DNA of 64,000 nt from Bacteroidales bacterium (GCA_016709865.1 JADJLX010000005.1:1426001-1490000); one strand, 5' to 3'. Counted from the stretch's first letter, positions 42,377-51,281 are shown. The notes: a model not told the origin generated them from the letters alone. A program made the numbers and translations.

Positions 42377-43771
42377 TTACTCTATTAAATTACTGATTTT
42401 AAATACATAAGCCAGCTGATGATCATCCGGATTTAAATCCGGAGGTGTTATGATCAGATTATTACCTGAAGCTTTGGCGACTACCGCCTTTTCTGATCCA
42501 AGCAAACTTGCTTTTACATTACCGGCTTTCAGACCTTTAAGTACAATATTTCCTTTTGGCCAATCGAGGCAGATAACATAAACATCTTTATTTTTTTTGG
42601 TAAAGAAGATAGATTTATTTGTTTCGGGATTAATTGATTCGGTCTCCTTTGTTATAAATGCCCTGGTACCATAAATAGCGTCTCCGTTAGTTTTCAGCCA
42701 GTTACCCATCTCTAGCAGGCGCTGCTGCATTATTACCGGTATGGTTCCGTCTGCTGCCGGACCGATATCAAGCAACAGGTTTCCGCCTTTTGACACAGTT
42801 GAAACAAGAAGTTTAATAAGATCTTCTGCGGTAGAATAATCAGTTAAACCTTCAGTTCTGTTGTACCCGAATGAAGTTCCGATACCCCTGCACTCTTCCC
42901 ATGGACGGGTAATTGCCTCATCAACCCCTTCCTGATCGTGTACCAGGCCATACTCGGTTGTGTAGATGCCGCCATGCTTGCTTCTGGTTTCGCTTCCCCA
43001 TCTGTCATTTACCACAATACTCTGTTTTACAGGCGATTCATTATAAAGCCATGCAAGAAACGGTTCACTTTTCCACTCTTTGCTTGGTTTATCCCACTCT
43101 CCGTCAGTCCACAGAATATCAGGGGTATAGCGGGTAACCAGATCCTTCATCTGGGGGATCATATGGTTGTCAACGTAACTGTTCAGGTCGGTCAGGTAAG
43201 TGGGATTATACCATTCATAAAGAGAATAGTAGAAACCCATATGAAGCCCCTTGCTTTTTACAGCAGTTGTCAGGTCTCCGCATAGATCGCGGTGCGGACC
43301 GATATCCACACTGTTCCAGTTCCAGCTTTGTTTACTGGGCCAGAGAGTAAAACCTTCATGATGTTTTGAGGTGAGCACAACATATCTGGCACCTGATTCT
43401 TTAAAAAGATCTGCCCACTGGTCAGGATTAAAAAGTTCAGCCTTAAACATAGGTGCGAAATCCTGATATTTGAAGTTCGGTCCGTAAGTCTTCAGATGGA
43501 ATTCTTTAAAATACTTCTGAACTTTCCCTGGCTGGTCGAATTTCCTCCAGTACCATTCCGCATATTTATCATAAACTCCTATACTGTCGCCCGTGGGACC
43601 CCATGATGGTACGGAATAGACACCCCAGTGAATAAAAATGCCGAATTTTGAATCTTCAAACCATTGCGGAACCGGTCTCTTATCAAGTGATTCCCAGGTT
43701 GGTTGATAGTTCTGGCCATTCAGACTTAATGCCAAAAAAAACAGTAAAGCTGTGAGAAGTCGTTTAATCAT
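42377..43771 (-). CDS. Secreted GH29 alpha-L-fucosidase
   Basis: A 464-residue glycoside hydrolase of family 29 that releases alpha-L-fucose by a retaining mechanism. A signal peptide ends near SLNGQ. Family marks are GIFIHWGVYSVPSWG, YVVLTSKHHEGFTLWPS and ILWTDGEWD with candidate nucleophile D223, then the GGNLLLDIGPAADGTIP segment and a short C-terminal beta-sandwich. Length is standard. It is one of two GH29 genes in the window; the other (51403) has a different active-site segment, WFDFSF, suggesting different linkage preference. Both ends are bordered by spacer repeats. Confidence 0.93.
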   Translation of the reverse strand: MIKRLLTALLFFLALSLNGQNYQPTWESLDKRPVPQWFEDSKFGIFIHWGVYSVPSWGPTGDSIGVYDKYAEWYWRKFDQPGKVQKYFKEFHLKTYGPNFKYQDFAPMFKAELFNPDQWADLFKESGARYVVLTSKHHEGFTLWPSKQSWNWNSVDIGPHRDLCGDLTTAVKSKGLHMGFYYSLYEWYNPTYLTDLNSYVDNHMIPQMKDLVTRYTPDILWTDGEWDKPSKEWKSEPFLAWLYNESPVKQSIVVNDRWGSETRSKHGGIYTTEYGLVHDQEGVDEAITRPWEECRGIGTSFGYNRTEGLTDYSTAEDLIKLLVSTVSKGGNLLLDIGPAADGTIPVIMQQRLLEMGNWLKTNGDAIYGTRAFITKETESINPETNKSIFFTKKNKDVYVICLDWPKGNIVLKGLKAGNVKASLLGSEKAVVAKASGNNLIITPPDLNPDDHQLAYVFKISNLIE

Positions 43772-43814
43772 ATGTGATGAAATAGGTATAAAATTAGCTT
43801 AATCAATCAAAGGT

Positions 43815-43914
43815 TCTTCTCCGTGGTTCTCTGTGCCTCCTCTGTGGAACTCTGTGTAACTAAAAAAGAACTGACACAGAGTGACACTGAGAATGCACAG
43901 AGATACACAGAGAA
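43815..43914. repeat. Inverted CTCTGTG / CACAGAG spacer repeat
   Basis: Left arm 43815-43860 repeats CTCCGTG and CTCTGTG words; right arm 43871-43914 repeats CACAGAG words; a 10-base A-rich loop separates them. The arms are reverse complements in word content, so the spacer can form a long imperfect hairpin between two minus-strand genes. Confidence 0.7.
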
Positions 43915-43923
43915 ATTACCTGC

Positions 43924-44421
43924 TTATTTTTTAGTATAAACGAGTGTTGCCTTTCTTTCACCCATTGGGGTAGTTGACTGAGAATCTATTGTCATTTCAT
44001 TTCCTGAAAGTTTATAGACCTCTGTTGTTTTAATTTCAGTGGATTCGCCGTTCATTTCAAAAACAAGTACTGATGATACGGTAAACACTTTCTGATCGGC
44101 AGACCATACAGCTTTTGATTTCTTCTGTGTATTAAAAACAGGGTTAACACTTTCCTTGCCATCCATTGTATATTTCTCCGTCATTTTTCTTTCGGTGCCG
44201 TCCTGTCCTGTAAATGCTCTTTCGAGTGAGAATGTTGTTGCATCCTGTACTATAACAATAGTCTGCGAAACCATTCTTCCTCCTCCCTCACCAAGGTTAC
44301 TTTTCGATTCATTGAAAGCCCATGTACCAGAGAAATTTGCAGCACCCTGACCAAATGAGAGAGATGAAATCAGAACAGATGCCACAACAAGAAACAGACT
44401 TTTCAGTTTAATGTTTTTCAT
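43924..44421 (-). CDS. Small secreted lipocalin-like protein
   Basis: A 165-residue exported protein (signal peptide to about SLSFGQ) with the beta-rich pattern NFSGTWAFNESKSNLG, MVSQTIVIVQ, TFSLERAF, KMTEKYTMDGKE, VFTVSSVLVFEMNG and MTIDSQSTTPMGERKATLVYTKK. This resembles lipocalin-like secreted proteins common in Bacteroidota, where the first strand carries GTW. No catalytic motif is visible. It is single, bordered by spacer repeats on both sides, and function is unknown. Confidence 0.75.
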   Translation of the reverse strand: MKNIKLKSLFLVVASVLISSLSFGQGAANFSGTWAFNESKSNLGEGGGRMVSQTIVIVQDATTFSLERAFTGQDGTERKMTEKYTMDGKESVNPVFNTQKKSKAVWSADQKVFTVSSVLVFEMNGESTEIKTTEVYKLSGNEMTIDSQSTTPMGERKATLVYTKK

Positions 44422-44539
44422 AACTTTAAGTATAAAGGTTTGTAAAATTCTGTTATGAAGGTAATGCTTATTATTTTATACAGAATTGAATAAGGGGAAG
44501 ATTTTTTTATGTTATAGAATATGTCGGAAGACAAAATAG

Positions 44540-44569
44540 CAAAGAGCAAAGAGCACAGAGCAAAGAGCA
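44540..44569 (+). repeat. Heptamer array, CAAAGAG type, four units
   Basis: CAAAGAG, CAAAGAG, CACAGAG, CAAAGAG in exact period 7, in the spacer downstream of the DUF6340-like gene. A C-rich stretch (CCCCGTGCCCTGAGCCCC) follows. Confidence 0.75.
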
Positions 44570-44604
44570 GATCACCCCGTGCCCTGAGCCCCTTGCCTTT
44601 CTGC

Positions 44605-45639
44605 CTATCTTTCTTCCTGTATCTTTAGCACCTCATTCTTATACTTTCTGTTTTCCAGGATCCGCACATATCTGATTCCAAGCTTGTTGTTATAATCTTC
44701 ATACGATTTCTGGGCCCATCCAAGTGCAGAATCCAGATCGCCGTTTATCTCACTGATAATGGCCATATTATATGCAGCTCTTCCTGCGATTTTCATTTTT
44801 GGGTTTTCAGTTTCCCTCTTCCATAATTCACCTGCCTCGTCCCACTTACCCATTTGTGCTTTTCTTTTCGCTATTTTGAAATTGGCAGTTCCCTTAACAT
44901 AATAATCACGGTAAACCCTTAATGTGTAAGGAATTATCCTCATTGCATACCCATGTCCGGCCTGATTACTTACTTTATTAACTGCATCTTTTCTGCCAAT
45001 CAGAGCTCCGGCGGCAAGTAAAGGATTGATTCCCCTGCCCGTGAAAACAATTGCATCTTCGAAAATATATTCATCAAGGATTGCTTTGGAAGCCGGGTCG
45101 TAGATTCTCCATCCTGTTTTCACAATAGTATTCATGTCAGCCTGATGCTCAAGTCCGGCCAGCTTTCCCAATGGGGTTTTGATCTCAACCGGCCGGTTTG
45201 AATAACTTATCCGGGTATCAGTATCAAACTTTTCAAGGGAAAAAAGTGCATCGGTGCCTGTCTCCCTGCAAATTTTTTCCACTATCTCCCACGAGAGAGG
45301 AACAGGGAACAAAGCCAGCTTACTGGTTCTGAAATCAATATCATTTAAGGCCTTTACCTCAGTGAACCTGTTGTTGTTAAGGAGTTCATCGGAGAGTCCT
45401 TTGATACTCTCCATAGCACCTTCTTTATCAAGCTTATCTCCTTCAAGTGAAAGAACCTTGTCTATAACATCTACCGCTTTCGTTTCATCAGTAGGCATGC
45501 TTCTGTTTATCACCCCCACTTTTTTAATATATGCAGGAACAGTCACAGGCGCCGGCTCTGTAACATTAAGATATAGCTGACTTGTCTTGCACGAGAATAG
45601 TATACCTGCTAATCCCAGTAAAAAAATTATTTTCCTCAT
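44605..45639 (-). CDS. DUF6340-like lipoprotein
   Basis: A 344-residue lipoprotein. The in-frame TTG at 45645 is also possible, but the ATG at 45639 gives MRKIIFLLGLAGILFSC with a lipobox. The body begins with LYLNVTEPAPVTVPAYIKKVGVINRS in shortened form and ends with a TPR-like helical part (AQMGKWDEAGELW, AAYNMAIISEINGDLDSALGWAQKSYEDY). This matches what I know of DUF6340 proteins of Bacteroidota; function is not established. It is flanked by a heptamer array downstream and an inverted repeat upstream. Confidence 0.72.
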   Translation of the reverse strand: MRKIIFLLGLAGILFSCKTSQLYLNVTEPAPVTVPAYIKKVGVINRSMPTDETKAVDVIDKVLSLEGDKLDKEGAMESIKGLSDELLNNNRFTEVKALNDIDFRTSKLALFPVPLSWEIVEKICRETGTDALFSLEKFDTDTRISYSNRPVEIKTPLGKLAGLEHQADMNTIVKTGWRIYDPASKAILDEYIFEDAIVFTGRGINPLLAAGALIGRKDAVNKVSNQAGHGYAMRIIPYTLRVYRDYYVKGTANFKIAKRKAQMGKWDEAGELWKRETENPKMKIAGRAAYNMAIISEINGDLDSALGWAQKSYEDYNNKLGIRYVRILENRKYKNEVLKIQEER

Positions 45640-45670
45640 AAACAAAAATTTAATACTAATTACTTTTTAA

Positions 45671-45782
45671 CCACGGAGTTACACAGAGTCTCACTGAGTT
45701 ACACGGAGTCCTCCTAAAGCACGGATTGAATATCATCGCTATCATAAGTACTTCCTCCGTGGAACTCCGTGTTACCCCGTGG
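45671..45782. repeat. Inverted CACGGAG / CTCCGTG spacer repeat
   Basis: Left arm 45671-45714 repeats CACGGAG, CACAGAG and CACTGAG words; right arm 45754-45782 repeats CTCCGTG and CCCCGTG; about 40 bases lie between. The arms pair, forming an imperfect hairpin between the DUF1080 stop and the DUF6340-like start. Confidence 0.7.
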
Positions 45783-45786
45783 TAAA

Positions 45787-46446
45787 TTATTCTTCTTCAA
45801 TTTCAAGAACCCTTATATTCCTCAACGCTGCTGTAGTGTTCCACGAGGTTATCCCAAACGGTCTCGAGAGTTCCACTTCAGGCCTGATTGACAGTTTTTT
45901 GTCTCCGATTGCAAGATTGACAACAACTTTATCATCTATCAGAGCCCTGATTGTATCCGGTTTAACTATAAGACAAATTTTATACCAAACATCCTTTTCG
46001 AATTTCCGAAGAGTAGTTGTTTCATTCTCAGAAGCATCGGCTCCGTTGATGCTGCTTAGTCCGACAGTGGTACCGCCCCAACCACCGGCAATAAAAGTGC
46101 ATGGTGAATCACCGACAGGGAATGTTATGCCGCAGAAAAAATCATTTCCGTCAACTTTCTTGGCCTCAAGTGTAACTTTATAGTTCATTTCAGGGAAATC
46201 TTTCCTGTAGGTAACTCCGGTACAACCTTCGCCCATTCCAAGGATTATAGCATCGCCGGAGATATAGACAGGACCCTGTGGTCCGAAATTTGTTATTTCC
46301 CAACCATCAAGGTCTTTTCCGTTAAAAATAAGTGTACTATCAACACTTAATTCTGTTACAATCCCTTTACCGGCTAACTCTTTTTGTCCTCCCCTGCAGC
46401 CAATCAATACCAGTCCTAAGACCAGGGCTACCACTCTGCCGGCCAT
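45787..46446 (-). CDS. DUF1080 (3-keto-disaccharide hydrolase-type) lipoprotein, single domain
   Basis: A 219-residue lipoprotein (LVLGLVLIGCRGG, lipobox cysteine 17). The DUF1080 fold shows as STLIFNGKDLDGWEI, YKVTLEAKKVDGNDFFCGITF, WYKICLIVKPDTIRALIDD and FGITSWNTTAALRNIRVLEI. It lacks the extra N-terminal domain of the 41249-42292 protein. Its start lies inside the end of the aldo/keto reductase gene (19-base overlap), so it is translationally coupled to an oxidoreductase, which fits a keto-glycoside route. Confidence 0.87.
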   Translation of the reverse strand: MAGRVVALVLGLVLIGCRGGQKELAGKGIVTELSVDSTLIFNGKDLDGWEITNFGPQGPVYISGDAIILGMGEGCTGVTYRKDFPEMNYKVTLEAKKVDGNDFFCGITFPVGDSPCTFIAGGWGGTTVGLSSINGADASENETTTLRKFEKDVWYKICLIVKPDTIRALIDDKVVVNLAIGDKKLSIRPEVELSRPFGITSWNTTAALRNIRVLEIEEE

Positions 46447-47456
46447 TCTGACTGCCCTTTAAAAAACTGAAGATCTTTATAATAAGGTTTGGTCTTCGCC
46501 TCAATTGCCAGCATCTGATCTGCAGTAAGAGGTTTGAAATTTTCTGCTATTCGGATGTTCTCTTCCAGCTGGGCGATATCATCAAGACCAATAATAACAG
46601 TACTGACAGGCAAAGTCATAACGTATTCCATTGCCTCTTTAATAGTTATAATACCCCCATTTGAGAAAATCCTGTCGCGGGCAGGAATTTTCATACCCAC
46701 AATTCCCATTTTTTTCTCAACAGCAACAGGAAGGAAGTTTTCGATGAAAGGATCGTAGTGCTTGTCAGCGGCATTAAGCGCAACAAGAACATTATCGAAG
46801 GGATATCTCTCTGCCATTATCTTAAGCATAGCCGGACTCTCATGACCTGTAATTCCAACGAATCTTACCATCTTTTCATTCCTGGCCTTTTCCATGGCTT
46901 TTATCACACCATCGGCAGCAAAATACTTATCTACGTCAGCTATCTGAGCTTTTGTAAGATTATGCACCTGCCACAGATCAAGGTGATCAGTCTGGAGATT
47001 CTTAAGAGACTTCTCAAGAAGCCTCATTGATCCGTCGTATGTCCGGTCATCAGTTTTGGAAGCAAGGAAGACCTCATTTCGTCTGGTCTTCATAACTTGT
47101 CCGATGTTTCTCTCACTATGTCCCCTGGCTTCTGCCTTTGGAATAGTAGCCGTTGCCCTTCCGTAACCAGCGGCTGTATCGATGTAATTTATTCCCAGGT
47201 CTATCGCCCTGTTGATAATCTGCACTGACAGGTCTTCCTTTCCGGGAGTTTCAATTGTTGCCTGACCTCCAAGGCTGTAAATGCAAACCATGTGACCAGT
47301 CTTGCCGAGTGGTCTGACAGGCATTTTTCCCTTGTATCCCGACATTACAATATTACCTGTAACAGTATCAAGGTATGGATAGATACCTGCTACTGCGGTA
47401 GCTGCCAGAAGCTTTTGCAGGAATTCCCTGCGCGAATTCTTTGCTGATTTTTCCAT
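46428..47456 (-). CDS. Tat-exported aldo/keto reductase
   Basis: A 342-residue AKR with Tat signal NSRREFLQKLLAATA. Tetrad context: D and Y in INYIDTAAGYGRA, K in VFLASKTDDRT and H in LDLWQVHNL; MPVRPLGKTGHMV starts the barrel. The second exported AKR of the window, it lacks the C-terminal FN3-like domain of 17663-19165. Overlap with the DUF1080 gene and a 27-base gap to rmuC suggest a short operon with rmuC upstream. Likely NADP-dependent reduction or oxidation of a sugar carbonyl. Confidence 0.9.
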   Translation of the reverse strand: MEKSAKNSRREFLQKLLAATAVAGIYPYLDTVTGNIVMSGYKGKMPVRPLGKTGHMVCIYSLGGQATIETPGKEDLSVQIINRAIDLGINYIDTAAGYGRATATIPKAEARGHSERNIGQVMKTRRNEVFLASKTDDRTYDGSMRLLEKSLKNLQTDHLDLWQVHNLTKAQIADVDKYFAADGVIKAMEKARNEKMVRFVGITGHESPAMLKIMAERYPFDNVLVALNAADKHYDPFIENFLPVAVEKKMGIVGMKIPARDRIFSNGGIITIKEAMEYVMTLPVSTVIIGLDDIAQLEENIRIAENFKPLTADQMLAIEAKTKPYYKDLQFFKGQSEWPAEW

Positions 47457-47483
47457 GAGGGATATATTTAATTAATTAGAAAA

Positions 47484-48758
47484 CTATTCATCTGATTTCT
47501 TTAATTCACGTACTGGTCTGTCAATGATCTCTAGATCGGGCAAAATACTTTTATTATCAGTTGCTTTCAATTGCTCAAGTTTCCTCCCGGCCGGAAGGAC
47601 TCTTCCCTCCCATGAACCTATTGCATCGTTAAATCCTTTAAGAGCTGATTTCAACCCGCTTCCCACTTTATCAAAATGCTCGGCAAAGACACTTAATCTG
47701 CCATGAAGTTCTGTTGCTGCATCCATTATGAGCAGGGCATTCTCGGTAATGGTATGCTGCTGCCACGACATGGCAACCGATTTCAGGACAACTATAAGTG
47801 TGGTAGGTGTGGCAAGAATTATCTTATTATTCATTGCATCCTGCAACAGAGTTTTATCTGTCATCAGGGCAACGTTCAGAGCAGATTCCACTTCCATATA
47901 TAATACAACAAAATCAGGGGTATTCTCAAACTGAGACCAGTACTGCTTTTTACTCAGTTTGTTTATGTGATCCCTCAGATCTTTGGCATGCTTGGCAAAC
48001 AATATATTCCTTGATGTTTCGTCATCTGTTTCAAGTGCCTGAAGATAAGCATCCAGAGGTAGTTTGGAATCAACAACAACATGACTGTTCCCCGGAAGAT
48101 TAATTATCATATCGGGTTTTAATACAGAATCCTCCCCCTCTGAATAAACCTGTTCATAGAAATCGCAATGTGCTGAGAGTCCCGAAAATTCAACAACACG
48201 TTTCAGGCCAATCTCTCCCCATTTGCCTCTGACTCTGGGATTCCTCAGAGCATTTACAAGTGCGGTTGTTTCCTTTTGCAAACTGGTATTTGTAGCCTGA
48301 ATATTGGAGAGCATTTCAGTGACCTGCCCGAACGTTTTTTCAGATCCCTTTTCCAGCTCCTCTATTCTTTTCTTATAACTGTCTATCGATTCTTTTACCG
48401 GCTTGAGCATCTCCTCTATAGCTGTCTTCCTCTTATCAAGATCACCTTCCGCCCCTTTTACCTGAGTCTCAAGCTGTGTTTTCGCCAGATCAAGAAATTG
48501 CTTATTATTCTGCGTAAGCGCATCAGAGGCGGCCGATTTAAAAGTATCTACCATCGCTTTTCTTACTTCTTCAAGACTATTAGCCTGTGCCTCAACCTTC
48601 GCTTTCAGGGCACCGTTTTCCCTGTTTAACACATTTATCTCCTCAAGTTTTGCAACAATATTACGCTGGTGCTGACCAATTAAAACAGATTTTGTTACCA
48701 GATAAGCTACCAGAGCGCCAATAAATGATCCGGCGAGTATATAAAGAATGATTTCCAT
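47484..48758 (-). CDS. rmuC: DNA recombination protein RmuC
   Basis: A 424-residue RmuC-family protein, a coiled-coil nuclease-like factor that limits inversion recombination between short inverted repeats. An N-terminal membrane segment (ILYILAGSFIGALVAYLV) is followed by a coiled coil (about 30-170) and the core domain with RGKWGEIGLKRVVEFSG, KPDMIINLPGNSHVVVDSKLPLDAY and the ALMTDKTLLQDAMNNKIILATPTTL segment. It is divergent from the TIM-barrel gene. It sits amid inverted-repeat spacers, which may be coincidence. Confidence 0.95.
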   Translation of the reverse strand: MEIILYILAGSFIGALVAYLVTKSVLIGQHQRNIVAKLEEINVLNRENGALKAKVEAQANSLEEVRKAMVDTFKSAASDALTQNNKQFLDLAKTQLETQVKGAEGDLDKRKTAIEEMLKPVKESIDSYKKRIEELEKGSEKTFGQVTEMLSNIQATNTSLQKETTALVNALRNPRVRGKWGEIGLKRVVEFSGLSAHCDFYEQVYSEGEDSVLKPDMIINLPGNSHVVVDSKLPLDAYLQALETDDETSRNILFAKHAKDLRDHINKLSKKQYWSQFENTPDFVVLYMEVESALNVALMTDKTLLQDAMNNKIILATPTTLIVVLKSVAMSWQQHTITENALLIMDAATELHGRLSVFAEHFDKVGSGLKSALKGFNDAIGSWEGRVLPAGRKLEQLKATDNKSILPDLEIIDRPVRELKKSDE

Positions 48759-48780
48759 ACGGTACAGGTCTATAATTCTT

Positions 48781-48788
48781 CAAATTTA
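48781..48788 (-). promoter_or_regulatory. Candidate -7 element for rmuC
   Basis: Minus-strand TAAATTTG matches TAnnTTTG and lies 22 bases before the rmuC ATG. The -33 region has TGC instead of TTG. Tentative. Confidence 0.35.
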
Positions 48789-48838
48789 GAAGTTTTAACT
48801 GTAAATGCACAGATAAAATTTTCATTTTACATTTTTAC

Positions 48839-48846
48839 TATCTTCG
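48839..48846 (+). promoter_or_regulatory. Candidate -7 element for the 48869 gene
   Basis: TATCTTCG is a one-mismatch form of TAnnTTTG, 22 bases before the ATG in the divergent spacer. No clear -33 TTG. Confidence 0.25.
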
Positions 48847-48868
48847 TATAAACTAAATTCTCAATTTT

Positions 48869-49753
48869 ATGAAAAGTAATATCTCTCGTCGCGACTTCCT
48901 GCAAGGTAGTTTAATGGCCGGAATAGGATTGGCCGCATTTAAAAATATGCCGGAGTTTATGAATTCAGTTCCTGCCGGAGACATGAAACTTGGTCTCTGT
49001 ACATATCTGTGGGGACAGGACTGGGATCTTCCGACTCTTATTACAAATTGTGAAAAAGCAGGGTACCTTGGTTTAGAACTTCGGACTCAGCATTCGCATA
49101 AGGTTGAAACAAACCTTAATGCTGCACAGCGTGCCGAAGTAAAGAAAAGATTTGCCGATAGTAAGGTGAAGTGCCTTGGTTATGGAGCAAACTTCGAATA
49201 TCATAATCCTGATCAGGCCAAACTCCGTGAGAACATAGAACAAACAAAAGAATATATAAAGCTGTGCAAAGATATAGGTGCAACAGGCATCAAGGTAAAA
49301 CCGAATAATTTACCGGCTGAGGTATCAAAAGAGAAGACAATAGCACAGATTGCCGCTTCACTTAATGAGGTTGGCAAGTATGCCAAAGATTATGGTCAGC
49401 TTGTTCGTGTTGAGGTTCATGGCAACCTGACACAGGAAATACCTAATATGAAAGCTATCTTCGAACAGGTTACCGAAAAAAATGTTGTAATGTGCTGGAA
49501 CTGCAATGATCAGGATCTGCTTCCTCCGGGACTTGAGGCTAACTTTAACAGTGTAAAAAAATGGTTTGGCGATACAGTGCATATCCGCGAACTTAACGAA
49601 GGCAATTATCCTTATCAGCAGCTTTTCGACCTCTTTAACGGAATCAACTACAAAGGATGGATTCTTCTTGAAGCCCGCACCGCACCAGCTGACAGGGTCG
49701 TCGCTATGAAAGAACAGCTTGCACTATTTAATAAAATGATTGGAAAAAGCTAG
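48869..49753 (+). CDS. Tat-exported sugar phosphate isomerase/epimerase-like TIM barrel
   Basis: A 294-residue TIM barrel with Tat signal SRRDFLQGSLMAGIG. Barrel marks are LGLCTYLWGQDWDLP, GLELRTQHSHKVE, VKPNNLPAEVS, VRVEVHGNLTQEI, MCWNCNDQDLLPPG, VHIRELNEG and WILLEARTAP, with metal-ligand Glu and His positions of the xylose-isomerase-like superfamily. It is followed after 7 bases by a Tat-signalled Dabb protein, an association that suggests a shared exported function on a small molecule or sugar. The reaction is unknown. Confidence 0.9.
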   Translation: MKSNISRRDFLQGSLMAGIGLAAFKNMPEFMNSVPAGDMKLGLCTYLWGQDWDLPTLITNCEKAGYLGLELRTQHSHKVETNLNAAQRAEVKKRFADSKVKCLGYGANFEYHNPDQAKLRENIEQTKEYIKLCKDIGATGIKVKPNNLPAEVSKEKTIAQIAASLNEVGKYAKDYGQLVRVEVHGNLTQEIPNMKAIFEQVTEKNVVMCWNCNDQDLLPPGLEANFNSVKKWFGDTVHIRELNEGNYPYQQLFDLFNGINYKGWILLEARTAPADRVVAMKEQLALFNKMIGKS

Positions 49754-49760
49754 ACTATCT

Positions 49761-50180
49761 ATGAGCAATACAATAAAACGTCGCAACTTCATAGGGACAT
49801 CGGTCAAAGGAATTGCAGGAGCAGGAGTACTTGCAGCAGTATCATGCGCACCGGAAAAGACAGAAGGAATCGGCAAGCAGTTTATTCACCATGTCTTCTT
49901 CTGGCTGAAAGAGCCTATTACGCCTGAAGGCCGTACCAGGTTTGAAGCCGGACTGAAAGCTCTTGTAAAAGTTGAGACTATTATCGATTATCATCTTGGA
50001 GTTCCTGCAGGAACCAGCCGTGATGTTATCGATGGAACCTACACATATTCATTACTAACTACATTTAAAGACCGGGCAGATCAGGATATTTATCAGACTC
50101 ATCCGATACACCTGAAGTTTATTGCCGATTGTCAGGATTTGTGGGAAAGAGTTGTGGTGTATGATTCGGTCTCAATCTAA
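49761..50180 (+). CDS. Tat-signalled Dabb (stress-responsive A/B barrel) protein
   Basis: A 139-residue protein. I use the ATG at 49761 (MSNTIKRRNFIGTSVKG), which leaves 7 bases to the upstream stop; an earlier ATG at 49740 would overlap it. The Tat signal ends near VSCAPEK, possibly a lipoprotein. The Dabb ferredoxin-like domain has FIHHVFFWLKEP, YHLGVPAGTSRDVIDGTY and the C-terminal HPIHLKFIADCQDLWERVVVYD. Dabb domains dimerise and bind small molecules. Partner of the TIM barrel before it. The 3' end overlaps the convergent deacylase gene by 9 bases. Confidence 0.85.
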   Translation: MSNTIKRRNFIGTSVKGIAGAGVLAAVSCAPEKTEGIGKQFIHHVFFWLKEPITPEGRTRFEAGLKALVKVETIIDYHLGVPAGTSRDVIDGTYTYSLLTTFKDRADQDIYQTHPIHLKFIADCQDLWERVVVYDSVSI

Positions 50181-51251
50181 AATATAGTCTGCGCTGAACC
50201 CGAAAAGCTCCGCATCGCTGGTATGGGCTTTCAGAAAGACTCCAACCATAATTTTGGGAAGTATTTTATAGGATAGCTCATATTTCTGATAGACAGGATG
50301 TTTTGCTTTGTACGGGGAATATAAATATACTCCGAGGTATTGGGTAAAGACTGCTTTACCAAGTAAAAAATCCTGTCCGCCAATGACTGCAATTCTTTTA
50401 TTATCCTTATCCAGTCCTTCAATCTCTATCATCTTCTTAACACCACCATCAACTATCAGCTCCGCCCCTGCATTCAGGGCATATCTGGTTCTCAGCTGCC
50501 AGGTATAACGCGAACTGAATCCATATGTCCATGTATCAACTCCGTAAACTACCTTGTAACCCATTAATGTTTGAAGGACAAGATACCGACCTGATTCCTT
50601 TTTATTCCGAAGAGGGGCATACAGATCATCAAGTTTTGGTATATCACCTGCAAATCGTTCCAGCCCCAGCGAAACAGTCGGGAAATTCATACCGTAATTA
50701 GGGATCCTCTGTGCCCCGTTGGATATATGGTTATAAGTTCCTGAGAGAGTCAGAAATGTCCCGGGACTGATCTTATATTTAAATCTTGCTGACAGATAAA
50801 GAGGATAACTTAATCTGGTGCTGAAGAATCTGTTGAGCTGGTTATCAGTGTCATGATAAATCTTAGTATGGTATGAAAACCCTGCTCCCCCCTTTATTGA
50901 GAAAATATATCTCTCCCCGGATCTGATTACAGGTTCAGTAAAGACCGTTAATAAGTATGCACTTCCTACAATATCAGGATTCTGAAAATTAAAATAGCTG
51001 AGCTGAACTCCAGAAATATTATACCTGGCAAAAGTGCTCCAGCTCTCATAAGAGGTTTTAAGGTTGTTAAGGCTAATCTCAAATCCATAAGGATTGGTAT
51101 GCGAAACAGGCTCAATTGCTTCGGTATGAGGTATTATAAAGCCATAATGCGACTGAATACCAATGAAGTAGTGATTATTGGAATCCGGACTTTGAGAACT
51201 AACAGGGGAAAAAAACCTAAAAAATAAACATAATACCAGAAAGCATCTCAT
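50172..51251 (-). CDS. PagL-like lipid A deacylase / acyloxyacyl hydrolase family barrel
   Basis: A 359-residue outer-membrane protein. The in-frame ATG at 51326 would code through the spacer repeat, so I chose 51251 (MRCFLVLCLFFRFFSP signal). The PagL catalytic pattern H-x-S-N appears as NHISNGAQRIPNYG (His 175, Ser 177, numbering from 51251), with Glu 198 in SLGLERFAG a candidate third residue. PagL-type enzymes remove an acyl chain from lipid A in the outer membrane. It is longer than proteobacterial PagL of about 150 residues, with a large extra barrel part, as is usual for Bacteroidota members. Confidence 0.82.
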   Translation of the reverse strand: MRCFLVLCLFFRFFSPVSSQSPDSNNHYFIGIQSHYGFIIPHTEAIEPVSHTNPYGFEISLNNLKTSYESWSTFARYNISGVQLSYFNFQNPDIVGSAYLLTVFTEPVIRSGERYIFSIKGGAGFSYHTKIYHDTDNQLNRFFSTRLSYPLYLSARFKYKISPGTFLTLSGTYNHISNGAQRIPNYGMNFPTVSLGLERFAGDIPKLDDLYAPLRNKKESGRYLVLQTLMGYKVVYGVDTWTYGFSSRYTWQLRTRYALNAGAELIVDGGVKKMIEIEGLDKDNKRIAVIGGQDFLLGKAVFTQYLGVYLYSPYKAKHPVYQKYELSYKILPKIMVGVFLKAHTSDAELFGFSADYILD

Positions 51252-51281
51252 AAGATCAAATGCATCATTTTTATTTAATGT

